Positions 8,907-17,590 of a DNA stretch of 60,305 nucleotides are shown here, piece by piece. The stretch lies in contig JAKUTH010000011.1 in NCBI GenBank assembly GCA_022448085.1, positions 1-60,305 of the forward strand, written 5' to 3'. The position numbers and the translations under genes are program-made. Source of the DNA: Pseudomonadales bacterium (GTDB taxonomy: Bacteria; Pseudomonadota; Gammaproteobacteria; Pseudomonadales; Azotimanducaceae). The notes under the pieces were generated by a model. That model had not been told where the DNA came from, did no database searches, and saw only the letters and a program-made list of their open reading frames with translations. The first letter of the stretch is position 1. Each line of letters opens with the position of its first letter.

Positions 8907-9538
8907 GATGCAACGCGTTGCTGGATCCACTCTCGGACAACATCCTGGCGCGCGAAACTAAACGCGATGCTCGCTGCGGCGTCGCGTAATGCCCAGGTGG
9001 CGGCTTCACGAAGCGCGGGGGATTTCTCGCTTTGCAGACCGCCGTAGTTTAAACGGTTAGCTTTGCCGTAGGCGGTGACCGGCCAGCTGTGTATGAGGGA
9101 ACCGTCGGCACCATATAGCTCGAACCTGTATTGGATCCAGACCTCGTAAAAGTCCTTGCGCGTTTGCTCCGGAATCGCAAATTGAAACTTTTCGATCGAC
9201 GGCGCCAATATGGCGTCCGCGCTTCGACCTTGTGCGCTATCGATAGAGTCGACGGGTGTTATGGACTTGAACATTGCGTCGAAGATCCGATTAAACACGG
9301 AAATCTGAGAACGAAGATCGATGGTGTGATTTCCATAACTGCCTAGGTCTTCGCTGTGCACGTACTGGGACATTGTGTCGTTGTAGTAGATCGCCACATT
9401 GATTGGCACTTGCTCGATCAGCGGATTTGGGATGTTGGTCGTGATTGTGACTGAAGCATCGGATGAGCAACCGGCAACCCAATGGATGTTGACGACGCAA
9501 ATCAAAACGAGGAGTAGATTAGCTTGTCGCCGTTCCAT
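8903..9538 (-). CDS. Putative lipoprotein following the vWA genes
   Basis: A 211-residue protein with a signal peptide and lipobox VAGC (Cys24), then Ser-Ser, which favours outer-membrane sorting. The mature domain is a mixed alpha/beta fold with the pattern of the small lipoproteins that accompany envelope transport machines (IPNPLIEQVPINVAIYY near the start, DAILAPSIEKFQFAIPE in the middle, and an Ala-rich helical C-terminus). No certain family. A strong GGAGG ribosome site lies 4 bases before the ATG. It starts 48 bases after the second vWA gene and overlaps the next lipoprotein gene as ATGA. Confidence 0.75.
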   Translation of the reverse strand: MERRQANLLLVLICVVNIHWVAGCSSDASVTITTNIPNPLIEQVPINVAIYYNDTMSQYVHSEDLGSYGNHTIDLRSQISVFNRIFDAMFKSITPVDSIDSAQGRSADAILAPSIEKFQFAIPEQTRKDFYEVWIQYRFELYGADGSLIHSWPVTAYGKANRLNYGGLQSEKSPALREAATWALRDAAASIAFSFARQDVVREWIQQRVAS

Positions 9539-9586
9539 TCATCCTCCGCTCAAACGACTGGTGGTTCTAATCGTGATTTTCGGAGC

Positions 9587-10579
9587 CTACTGTATATACG
9601 GTAGGCCGACAAAGGTGCCATTGTTGCGGTACGTGAGTTCCCGCATTAATGCACTGAATCGATACACGCTCGGTGGGTGTCTTCGCCCCTGGAAAAGGAC
9701 TGGAAAGCCCACTGCGTGGATTCTGACACGGCGAGTTCCATCAGCGTCTGCAACGTTTATCTGATCGATCGTGTCAACGACTCTCTCGATGGAGGTTCCC
9801 TGAAAATCGTCGCCAAAAACGTAAATGCTTATCTTTTTGTCTGGATCGTAAAACGTGGTCACGGCTTCTTCGATTCCCTCGACGGGGCTTGAGTTTGAAA
9901 ACGCGTCCCAGTTGCGCAGCTTGTTAATAATAGATTTTCTAAGAGCCGGGGAGTCGGACATCCAAGTTCGTGCGTAGCGGGGGAACAAATAAGCACCGTT
10001 GTCGTTTAATACTTGGATACCTTTGACATTTGGGTAGATGTTGAGCGTTTCTTGCAATTTTCGGATCACCGCTGACCATGCGTAGTTGTACATGCTGCCG
10101 GAGTTATCAATAACGAAAATAATGTGTTCGCTGTCGACCGTGATACCGCCAATCGTTTGGCTCGAACGCTTAAAGTTCATTCCTAAGAGGCGTTCCATTT
10201 CGTCCGTGAGGGATTGTTTTGCTTGGGCCATCTCGGCTTCCTCGATGAGTTGCTCATCGGCGACGTCCTGCGTCGCTTCGAACTTACTGAGGACGTCAGA
10301 TGTTTGTTGTTGTAATTTGGCTAGTTGAAGGAGTTCTTTGTCGAAATCCCGTTCTTTATCGGATAGTTGTCGTGTCAACGTTTCTACCTGACCGCGTATT
10401 TCGAAGACCGCGTCGCGTTTGCTCGCAACCTGTCCTTCGAGATCAATGGTGGTCGCCTCGAGGACGCTCGGGGCGACGATCTTGGTAATCATGAGTAAGA
10501 GAATGATTGCGCCGAATCCACAACAAATCACGTCGAGAAATGAGATCCCGATTTCCTCGATGGCTCGGCGTTTTTTCAC
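9587..10579 (-). CDS. Bitopic vWA-domain protein with ExbD/TolR-like membrane anchor (second of a pair)
   Basis: This 330-residue protein has a short basic N-terminus, one membrane segment (about 12-34) starting SFLDVICCGFGA with Asp16 at its entry, a charged coiled coil (about 45-130) and a periplasmic von Willebrand A domain. The MIDAS metal site is DNSGS (158-162). The SFLDV motif resembles the P(L/F)(L/I)DV of TolR and ExbD, where the Asp carries protons. The frame opens at 10636, but the GTG at 10579 overlaps the upstream stop as GTGA and gives an N-terminus (VKKRR) that aligns with the partner gene, so it is preferred. The protein was likely produced by duplication of the upstream vWA gene. 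Confidence 0.85.
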   Translation of the reverse strand: MKKRRAIEEIGISFLDVICCGFGAIILLLMITKIVAPSVLEATTIDLEGQVASKRDAVFEIRGQVETLTRQLSDKERDFDKELLQLAKLQQQTSDVLSKFEATQDVADEQLIEEAEMAQAKQSLTDEMERLLGMNFKRSSQTIGGITVDSEHIIFVIDNSGSMYNYAWSAVIRKLQETLNIYPNVKGIQVLNDNGAYLFPRYARTWMSDSPALRKSIINKLRNWDAFSNSSPVEGIEEAVTTFYDPDKKISIYVFGDDFQGTSIERVVDTIDQINVADADGTRRVRIHAVGFPVLFQGRRHPPSVYRFSALMRELTYRNNGTFVGLPYIQ

Positions 10580-11658
10580 GGCCAGTCTCGTGACGGTGAC
10601 ATGTAGGTGCCCTGCGTTATGCGGGCAAGATTCCAATAAGCACCGGAAGCCTGAGGATCGCCTTCCATTGGAAACATGATGACGTTTATCGGAATTCCTT
10701 GCGGGAGTTCTTCGACAGCGTCGCGAAAATACTCAAAGCGTTTTTGCCCGGTAATAATCGCCTTTCGCGGTGCCCGAGACGATTGTGTCGGAAGACTGTC
10801 GATGATCAGGAAAACGTTATCGGGTCGGGGATCCATAGTTGCAATGTGATCAAAGAGGATTAACAGATTGGTCCCATTCTCCGGTGTTTTTTCTGAGAGG
10901 CTTTCGATCGCGCTGTCAATGCGGTCGGCATCGAGGGCGGCAACCCAATCTTCGTTTTGAAATACCGTTTTGAGTTCGGTATTGAACGTCACGATCTGCA
11001 CATGACTTTCCACGGGAATTTGGGCAGTTAGCCACGAAACAGTTGCCAGTGCTCGCTGCCACTTCGGCGATGCCAATTTTCGTTCTTCGCTCATATGACG
11101 ACGGCGAAGTACGTTTATGATGGATTCTGCCAGCATACTGGCAGACGCATCCAGAGCGATGAGGACGTGTTTGCCACCCATATAGAGTCCGGTTAGGTAT
11201 TGGCGGTCGCCTTCGCCTTCAACATCAATGATTGCTCGGGCTTCTTGTTGACGCTCGAGTTCCTGCAGGCGTCTCACTTCATCTTCGCGGGTATCGATAT
11301 CGGATTGGAGCTTCACGATATCGTCAACGCGCGCCTCGGTCAGCGCTTTAAGTGCGTCTAATTCAGCCTCCTTGCGCTCAGCGTCTTCGAGCATTGCCAG
11401 ACGCCTCCGCCGTTCGTCGTCGACTCGTTTCAACGTGTCCTCGAGGTCCTGTTGGACCGCCGCCAGGTCGCGTTTTCCGACATTGATTTCGTAATCAAGA
11501 CGCCGAGCTTCGGACAAGAGATCTTTTTTGACCCACTGGACGTCAGCCTCGGTCTCGTGATTGATGATGAGAAAAATAAGGATGACGGCGCCGAAGCCGC
11601 ACGACATAACGTCGAGAAAAGAGAGTGAAAAAACCGTAAATCGTCGCCGCTCAGCCAC
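10576..11658 (-). CDS. Bitopic vWA-domain protein with ExbD/TolR-like membrane anchor (first of a pair)
   Basis: A 360-residue protein laid out like its neighbour: basic start (VAERRR), a membrane helix with SFLDVMSCGFGA (Asp16) at about residues 11-33, a strongly charged coiled coil (about 42-142) and a vWA domain with MIDAS DASAS (170-174). TALETTVSWLTA-like helices and FNTELKT suit a vWA fold, and LIIDSLPTQSS later suits its central strand. The start is GTG, 8 bases inside the end of the actin-like gene; the next vWA gene starts inside its stop. I infer that the two vWA proteins form a heterodimeric partner of the TolQ-like channel encoded two genes upstream. Ligand unknown. Confidence 0.85.
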   Translation of the reverse strand: MAERRRFTVFSLSFLDVMSCGFGAVILIFLIINHETEADVQWVKKDLLSEARRLDYEINVGKRDLAAVQQDLEDTLKRVDDERRRRLAMLEDAERKEAELDALKALTEARVDDIVKLQSDIDTREDEVRRLQELERQQEARAIIDVEGEGDRQYLTGLYMGGKHVLIALDASASMLAESIINVLRRRHMSEERKLASPKWQRALATVSWLTAQIPVESHVQIVTFNTELKTVFQNEDWVAALDADRIDSAIESLSEKTPENGTNLLILFDHIATMDPRPDNVFLIIDSLPTQSSRAPRKAIITGQKRFEYFRDAVEELPQGIPINVIMFPMEGDPQASGAYWNLARITQGTYMSPSRDWP

Positions 11659-12919
11659 GTTGGATTACACGAATGAGTTGAAACTCCTCGCTGTCACTCC
11701 GAATGATGTCACCTACCGCCAGGCTAGTAGAAGAGTCGATGACCACGCCATTAATTTTGACTTCGGTTTCAGCCGTAGGTAGGACTCGATATTCAGATCC
11801 CTCGAGCTCGATACAAAATCCGCGGGTATTATTTGACGTTTGGTTTTGATCGGACATTACGTCGCTTAGAGATGTTGCTTCCGTTCCATTAAGTAAATGT
11901 GTGGGGCGTACCCGTATGAGGTTGATCGGCTCGTCTTGAGAGCTAGCGGAGGCGAATTGAGTAATGAAGCTGACGCCGTCCTCGGATTGCGCGGAGTTTT
12001 TTTCGTGAGCCATTGCGGCAGAGAAGATGGCGTGGGGTTCGACGACGTTCACGTCATGGCCGGCCGAGCGCAAAACTTCCGTCAATCCGGGGACACGGGC
12101 GATTCGATGCGACAAAACTATAGTCGTCGGGTCGCCAATTTGCTGCAACAACGCGTCGAGGCGCTGGCTTGATTTCGTTGCGAGTAGCGATCGGGTGACC
12201 GCTACGCGGCGAGACTCGCCGGCGTGGGAGACTTCCACGAGAAATTCATCGACGCACGACGCGACGTTCTTCAATACATGACTAAACAGTTGTTGTTCGG
12301 TGTCCGCAATACGAAGTGGATCAAATCGCGTCTCCTGGACGAATAGATCTGCGACGGCATCAATCCAGCCTTCGATGAGGGCTTGAAAACCGGTTTCCGC
12401 GGCCTCGCTATATGACGTGCGAGATACTGATCCGTTGATCTCAAGTCGCGTGAGTACGGTCCGATGAAGGCCATTGTCTAAGAACGTGCAACGCCCCGGT
12501 TTCGCTAACGTACTAGCCGTTGCGACCGCGAGATCGGCGAGCGCGGAGATTTGAATCGACGCTTCGTTGGCGATTCCAAGTAATAGGGATAATTGCTCGG
12601 GGTTAGTATTACTCGGAACAGCAACGAAAACGGGTTCGTTATTCGGGAGCTTACCCAGTCTTTTAATTTCGAGAAGGTGCTGATAGACGAGATCAGCATG
12701 GTTCTTGATGGCGCGGCCACCGACAGCAATCGGATCGGCGCTTAATTGATGCCAATACTGAGTCTGCGCTTGACGCGGATGTAAACGGGTTTGTTCGAGT
12801 GCCGCGTCGCCAAACGAGACGCGATCTTCGAGGACAACCGCGACGCCTGGTTGTCGGTAGACGACGTCTAAACCTTGCGCCAGCGATATTTCGGTGTCAT
12901 TGAGTTCGAGCGTCCACAC
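11651..12919 (-). CDS. Actin/Hsp70-like ATPase-fold protein with FHA-like C-terminal tail
   Basis: A 422-residue cytoplasmic protein without signal or membrane segment. The first 300 residues show the layout of an actin/Hsp70 ATPase: FVAVPSNTNPEQLSLLLGIA is like the DnaK segment before the second subdomain, LADLAVATAS follows, and RCTFLDNGLHRTVLTRLE resembles the phosphate-2 loop (normally DxG). The Gly-rich adenosine motif near residue 270 is weak, so ATP hydrolysis is uncertain. The last 36 residues (VKINGVVIDSS...LAVGDIIRSD...LIRVIQ) look like the closing strands of an FHA-type fold. The start is GTG, 1 base after the TolQ-like gene stop. It probably serves as the cytoplasmic partner of the membrane complex. 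Confidence 0.65.
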   Translation of the reverse strand: MWTLELNDTEISLAQGLDVVYRQPGVAVVLEDRVSFGDAALEQTRLHPRQAQTQYWHQLSADPIAVGGRAIKNHADLVYQHLLEIKRLGKLPNNEPVFVAVPSNTNPEQLSLLLGIANEASIQISALADLAVATASTLAKPGRCTFLDNGLHRTVLTRLEINGSVSRTSYSEAAETGFQALIEGWIDAVADLFVQETRFDPLRIADTEQQLFSHVLKNVASCVDEFLVEVSHAGESRRVAVTRSLLATKSSQRLDALLQQIGDPTTIVLSHRIARVPGLTEVLRSAGHDVNVVEPHAIFSAAMAHEKNSAQSEDGVSFITQFASASSQDEPINLIRVRPTHLLNGTEATSLSDVMSDQNQTSNNTRGFCIELEGSEYRVLPTAETEVKINGVVIDSSTSLAVGDIIRSDSEEFQLIRVIQRG

Positions 12920-12920
12920 G

Positions 12921-13718
12921 CTAACGTACCTGCATATGTCTTATGAGCTTTTGATCACAATAGGTCTGGGTATCAAGGACCACGCGTTCCTGAATGAGTT
13001 GCAGTTGGTGTACAAGGAACATAATGACAATGCTTATGACCAACGCTACGAACGTTGAATTGAAAGCAACTCCAAGACTTGCGGTCACACCGGCGATGTC
13101 GCCTTCGACTGCGCGATAAGCTTGGCCGAGTGCATCCCCGATACCTCGCACTGTTCCGATAAAACCGATCGATGGAATAGCCCACGCGATATAACGAACC
13201 ATTGAAAGTTCGCTGTCTAATCGATCCGACTCGCTTTCGCAGATAGAGTGCACGGCATCGGCTACGTCTTGGACGTTTCGCGTGGAAGAAAATCGATGGA
13301 GCGCGGCCATCATTGCTCGGGGCAACAATTGATCTTGCGTTTCATCTCCTAGAGATTGGATGGGTCTTGTGTATTCGCGCGTATCTTCCGGGAGAATACT
13401 CATGCCGTCGCCCACGTTGACGAATTCCGTTTGTAGTGTCTCTCGTTCTCGCAATGCATTACGAAACTTGTAACCCATGATGGAAAATGCCCACAACATC
13501 AGGATGAAGCAGGACTCTTGTTCGTAATCCTTCAGTACGACGTAGAGAGAACGTTCTTCGGTAAATAGTTCTCCCGCGGCGAGACGTTCTTCGCGGATCT
13601 CGAGAATAGCTTCAGCCTCAGGTCGAATATAGGCGGCGAATATCGAGTGTACGACCAAAATGGCAACCAAGAGCGCTCCGACTTGGTAGACAAATTCAAA
13701 CGGCAAGTTTTTTTTCAT
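12921..13718 (-). CDS. MotA/TolQ/ExbB-family proton channel protein
   Basis: A 265-residue inner-membrane protein with four membrane segments (about 10-30, 68-83, 175-195 and 215-238) and a cytoplasmic loop between the second and third. The family signature is IPSIGFIGTVRGIGDALGQA (181-200) and GVTASLGVAFNSTFVALVISI on the last helix, matching the GxxGTVxGI and TAxG/xVAI regions of TolQ and ExbB. Family members form pentamers that let protons flow and drive a bitopic partner carrying a membrane Asp. No exbD, tolR or motB gene is next to it; the two vWA proteins downstream are the best partner candidates. The signature makes the family certain; the particular function is not. Confidence 0.9.
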   Translation of the reverse strand: MKKNLPFEFVYQVGALLVAILVVHSIFAAYIRPEAEAILEIREERLAAGELFTEERSLYVVLKDYEQESCFILMLWAFSIMGYKFRNALRERETLQTEFVNVGDGMSILPEDTREYTRPIQSLGDETQDQLLPRAMMAALHRFSSTRNVQDVADAVHSICESESDRLDSELSMVRYIAWAIPSIGFIGTVRGIGDALGQAYRAVEGDIAGVTASLGVAFNSTFVALVISIVIMFLVHQLQLIQERVVLDTQTYCDQKLIRHMQVR

Positions 13719-13727
13719 GGTGCGCTC

Positions 13728-13997
13728 TTAGATGTCAACTGGGAAAGGAACAGCGATGTCCTCAGAAATCGCCTCACTTGGTTCGAATGAATCGGGTGTC
13801 TGGGTACGCTCTTCCAGGTCTTCTTGTTTATCGGACTCATCCAAGGATTCCTTCTCGCTTTCAATATTAGAAGAATCTTCCTCGTTTGGCAGCGAATTGG
13901 CATCGTCGCTGAGTTGGGTTTGCTCCGACCACGAACCACTAGCGAGCCCAAGTAACACGACGGATGCGGCTGTAGCGAACAAACGGATCGAAGTCAC
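13728..13997 (-). CDS. Small acidic secreted protein
   Basis: A likely 89-residue protein: signal peptide VTSIRLFATAASVVLLGLAS, cleaved near SGSW, then about 65 residues dominated by Asp, Glu, Ser and Gln with no cysteines and little sign of a fold. The frame is open from 14102 inside the previous gene, but the GTG at 13997 makes a GTGA overlap with its stop, has a GGAGG ribosome site in front and gives a textbook signal peptide, so I prefer it. It lies 9 bases before the TolQ-like gene. It could be a flexible periplasmic linker or plug; no family recognised. Confidence 0.6.
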   Translation of the reverse strand: MTSIRLFATAASVVLLGLASGSWSEQTQLSDDANSLPNEEDSSNIESEKESLDESDKQEDLEERTQTPDSFEPSEAISEDIAVPFPVDI

Positions 13998-16048
13998 GAG
14001 TCCTCCGCAAACCGGGCAATTCGAAATCCCACGTCCTGCCTTGACTCGGTGCCGTAATCGCGAAAGGAGAGTCGTAGATCGGTGACGGTGCCGTGCATCC
14101 AACTAGAACCTCGGATGACATGATAGTCACCTTTCTCTGGCCCGAGGGCGCCAAGGGAAATTCCCGGTTCGGGAATCACGTAATAGTCGTGTACCCATTC
14201 CGAGACGTTGCCGCCGAGGTCATAGATACCCTTGGCGTTGGCTTCAAAGGTTCCAATCGGCGCTGACGCGATGTGATTGTCGTTGTAACCAAAGATAATA
14301 CGTCCAACGACGTGCTGGGCGGATAAATCGGCATAGTTGCCATGGCGATTGGGCGGCGGGAGCTTTTCCCCCCAAGGGAAATGGAGCAACGGCGACTGGT
14401 CGTTTAGATGGCGCGCTACCCATGCCCATTCGGCCTCCAGGGGGAGGCGATAACCCACGGCCTCTTGATTGAAATCCACCACTTTTCCGAATTCGACGTT
14501 ATAAAACGTCTCAAGATTCTCTTGCTGAGACAGCCAGTTGCAGTACAAAACGGCTTCAATCCAACTAACGTTCGCCACCGGTTGGTTAACTTTGTTGAGT
14601 CGTTGGTCTTGGAACTCGCCGGAGTCGTGACCCGCCGCAAACGCGATAAATTGTTCGTTGGTTACTTCGTGTTTGCTCAGGTAAAAGAGCCTGCCGAGCT
14701 CGACCGTCCGTAAGACCTCGTTGGCCCGTCGTCCGGGTTCTCGCCGAGATGCGCCCATGGTGACGTTGGTGGGAGACATAAGGACAAGTTCATGTCCGGA
14801 TTTAGTCGTCCGCGTTGGTTTTAGTTTTGCGAAGCGAGCTTCTTCGATGGTGAGAAGACGTACGCGCAAACGTTGGGGGAACCCAGGTTGGGGTGTGATG
14901 CTCGTTCGATAACCAGCATGGCCTTCTAACCGGAGTTCAATGTCGTGGGGCAAGGCGGTAAGTGTGAGCGTTAAATCTGAATTACCATTACGTTTTCCGT
15001 CGATCCACACCTCTGCGTCTTGCGGTTCGGTCACGATTTGCACTTCACCCGTTAGCTGTTCGAGTTCAATCGAGATGGTTTTGGCGTTCCCCGACCCAAG
15101 CGTAAACGATTGTTCGTAAGGGTCGTATCCAACTTGAGAGACGCGGATGCGATGTGGTTCGTCAGGTGTGACCGAGATTTGTAAAGGAGTAACGCCCGCA
15201 AATTGATCATCGAGCGTGACACTCGCTCTCTCCGGGGCCGAATTGACGATGACGGTTGCGACGGCTTTCTTCAATTGAATCGGGTCAAGTGTCAGTCGCT
15301 CTTCGGGTTCGACGTATACCAGGTCGCTCCAAGATTCGTATCCGGGTAGCGCGACGGTCACTCGATGTTCACCTTGAAGGACTTCGACCGGCCCGGGCGT
15401 GTGGAAACCTGATATTTCACCATCGATCAGAACCTGGGCACTTGTCGGCGTAGTCGGGATAGTTACTTGGGCCCAAGCTGGACGAAGGGTGGCAGCCAAG
15501 GTTTGCGCGATCTCGCGACCCTCGATGATGGCTGATATTTCGGTATCTAGGTATCGATCGAGACGATATTGAAAGGTGCTTTGGCCCGCTTTGATCGACG
15601 CGGTAAACGGCGTGGTACCAATTGCCGTGCCGTCACGAAAAATCGTCGCACCGGGTGGTTTCGAACTAAATCCAACACGGCTCGGTAGCTTGGTTAACTC
15701 AAAACGGAACGTCTGGTTACGTTTCGAGCCCACTGCAATCGGGCGCTTTAAGGGGAAATAGCCTCTCGCTGTTGCACTCATTTGATAGGTGCCCTCCCTG
15801 AGTAGTCGATAACCAAATGCGGTTAGTTCGAGCCCTCCACTGACTACAACGTCCGCCGATTCCGGTTCGAAGACGAAACGTACAGACTTTGCGGTAAAAC
15901 TGAACCAGAGCCCCCCGACGAGCACGAGCAATAGTGAAGCGAGGGTTAATTGTCTTTTATTGGGTCGAAATCGGTTAGAGGTCGCCGATGGTTCGGAGGG
16001 ATTAAATGTCGTTGGCCGAATTTGACCGACGGGATTTTTATCGCCCAT
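13994..16048 (-). CDS. Membrane-anchored PEGA-repeat protein with formylglycine-enzyme (SUMF1-type) domain
   Basis: 684 residues. A cytoplasmic N-terminus is followed by one membrane helix (about 34-52), then four or five PEGA-type beta modules (about 105-410; examples FSSKPPGATIFRDGTAIGTTP and VNSAPERASVTLDDQFAG), then a formylglycine-generating-enzyme fold (about 420-682) with GGNVSEWVHDYY and VIRGSSWMH. The pair of catalytic cysteines of true formylglycine enzymes is missing: the region after RGSSW holds no Cys, and the domain has only one. I infer a structural or ligand-binding role in the periplasm. The gene starts 3 bases after the TPR gene and overlaps the next as GTGA. Confidence 0.85.
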   Translation of the reverse strand: MGDKNPVGQIRPTTFNPSEPSATSNRFRPNKRQLTLASLLLVLVGGLWFSFTAKSVRFVFEPESADVVVSGGLELTAFGYRLLREGTYQMSATARGYFPLKRPIAVGSKRNQTFRFELTKLPSRVGFSSKPPGATIFRDGTAIGTTPFTASIKAGQSTFQYRLDRYLDTEISAIIEGREIAQTLAATLRPAWAQVTIPTTPTSAQVLIDGEISGFHTPGPVEVLQGEHRVTVALPGYESWSDLVYVEPEERLTLDPIQLKKAVATVIVNSAPERASVTLDDQFAGVTPLQISVTPDEPHRIRVSQVGYDPYEQSFTLGSGNAKTISIELEQLTGEVQIVTEPQDAEVWIDGKRNGNSDLTLTLTALPHDIELRLEGHAGYRTSITPQPGFPQRLRVRLLTIEEARFAKLKPTRTTKSGHELVLMSPTNVTMGASRREPGRRANEVLRTVELGRLFYLSKHEVTNEQFIAFAAGHDSGEFQDQRLNKVNQPVANVSWIEAVLYCNWLSQQENLETFYNVEFGKVVDFNQEAVGYRLPLEAEWAWVARHLNDQSPLLHFPWGEKLPPPNRHGNYADLSAQHVVGRIIFGYNDNHIASAPIGTFEANAKGIYDLGGNVSEWVHDYYVIPEPGISLGALGPEKGDYHVIRGSSWMHGTVTDLRLSFRDYGTESRQDVGFRIARFAEDS

Positions 16049-16051
16049 GGC

Positions 16052-17557
16052 TTAAATCCGTTCCTGACAACTCACGGAAACGGGCCGCATTGCCGGCTCA
16101 ACGAGGATGGTCATGCGAACATCTCGACAACCGTCGCTACTTCCCAACAACGTATAGCGACCAGGACGAAGATTTAGTTCGTGCCGCTCGAAAGTCCCGA
16201 GCCTTCCGACATGATAGATGCTTACCTCAGTGACGCTATCCGACACAAGCACCAACGGCAGCGGCTTTCCGGCCCGATCCATCAATGTCCGAAACGCGCT
16301 TTTTTTTGCGTCAAAAGTTGGTCCCCGACCGGTCTGATCGGCGGCGGCAGTATGGGTCTTTTTGGCTTTTGTGTATTCCTCGTCCAACGAAAGTACGTGT
16401 GGATCGTCCAAATACCGATCCATGGTTTTGATGATGGCGATAAGGGCTCGGAGGTCTTCACGCCCGTCTCTCGCGTACCGCACGGAACGATCGAGAAGGA
16501 GAGCACGATCGTACGCGGCTACCGCGTCTGCCCAGCGTCCTTCTGTCTTTGCGAGTTCCGCTGTCGATCGTAATCCGTCTAATTTCATCAACAAGCGATT
16601 CTGTTTGGTTTGGTTTAATCCATCGATGGCGACAGAGTCGCCGGGTTTTAGCTCGAGGGCCTGGTCGAACGACGAGGTCGCTTCGTCGAATCGATTGTTT
16701 TGCAAAGCAGCAAATCCCTCGGAAACGAATCGGTTGTAGCGCGCTTCTGATTCGAGTTCGAGAAGGTTGGCAAAAGTCTCGGCAAGGCCTTTCGTTGCTG
16801 GATCAAGATCATTGAGTTCATCCAACTTCGTGCGGGCACGTTTGAGGTCGCTACGCAGCAACGATCGGTCAAATTCTCGAAACAACGTCGAAATTCTTGG
16901 TAGGAGGGTTGCTCTAGTGTGTCCGTTTGCGGCAATCGGATCGCCGGGAATAATCGTCAAGGCATGTTGATACGCGGTCGTCGCCGCGGCTTCATCGCGC
17001 CGGTCGAGAGCAACCTCGCCGTTCGCGATTGACTTGTTGTATTGGGCACGACCGTCGTCAATGAGTTTTTGTAGTTCCGATGTGGCTGTTCGATACGCCT
17101 CCATTGCACGCGGGTATTCGTTTTCGACAAAGTATCGGTCGGCGACGCTCGCGAGTTCTTTGACGCGCTCGTATTCGTCGGTGCCCCAAGCGTCGATATT
17201 CATTTCTTCTTCAAGTATCTCTTGTAACTCGACGAACGAAGCCAGCTCGACCGTAGCCTCTTCTCGAGCCTTTTCGCGTTCAAGATTGGCATAGGGTGCT
17301 AGTTCTTCTGGGTCCTTAGTTTGCTCGACAAATGCATCACGTTCGCTGTCCCTCGAGGAGCGGATGTCTGTGGTGCGTTCCTGAACCACCCCAGGTAAGA
17401 CCAAGAAGACGAAGATACCCGCAACGCCGAAGGCCAGAGCCACTACGAGCCAGCGCAAACTAAATTTCCGCTCGCTAGAAGAAAGGGCCTTGGTTGGCCG
17501 ACCGCGCGATAGGGGCGGCGACGTCGGCGTTATTTTGAGGGGTGTTTCCGGTTCCAT
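16052..17557 (-). CDS. Membrane-anchored TPR protein
   Basis: 501 residues: a proline-rich cytoplasmic N-terminus, one membrane helix (about 34-55, RWLVVALAFGVAGIFVFL) and a long helical region facing the periplasm. It includes coiled-coil-like stretches with many Glu, Arg and Lys, and tetratricopeptide-like repeats around residues 150-350 (GEVALDRRDEAAATTAYQHA; LQNNRFDEATSSFDQALELKPGD). The C-terminal 65 residues form a beta segment with two cysteines (DGCRDV and VSCQER), similar to a single PEGA-like module. TPRs usually hold protein partners, so a scaffold for the other cluster proteins is the natural inference. Confidence 0.8.
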   Translation of the reverse strand: MEPETPLKITPTSPPLSRGRPTKALSSSERKFSLRWLVVALAFGVAGIFVFLVLPGVVQERTTDIRSSRDSERDAFVEQTKDPEELAPYANLEREKAREEATVELASFVELQEILEEEMNIDAWGTDEYERVKELASVADRYFVENEYPRAMEAYRTATSELQKLIDDGRAQYNKSIANGEVALDRRDEAAATTAYQHALTIIPGDPIAANGHTRATLLPRISTLFREFDRSLLRSDLKRARTKLDELNDLDPATKGLAETFANLLELESEARYNRFVSEGFAALQNNRFDEATSSFDQALELKPGDSVAIDGLNQTKQNRLLMKLDGLRSTAELAKTEGRWADAVAAYDRALLLDRSVRYARDGREDLRALIAIIKTMDRYLDDPHVLSLDEEYTKAKKTHTAAADQTGRGPTFDAKKSAFRTLMDRAGKPLPLVLVSDSVTEVSIYHVGRLGTFERHELNLRPGRYTLLGSSDGCRDVRMTILVEPAMRPVSVSCQERI

Positions 17558-17590
17558 TGAATTCTCTAAATCAAACCATTGGTCCGGTGC

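Noticed and set aside
9587..17557. Bat/aerotolerance operon (vWA plus TPR)
   Set aside because: Bat operons have a MoxR ATPase and DUF58 protein and vWA proteins with different membrane layout; none is here, and a TolQ-like channel is not part of Bat.
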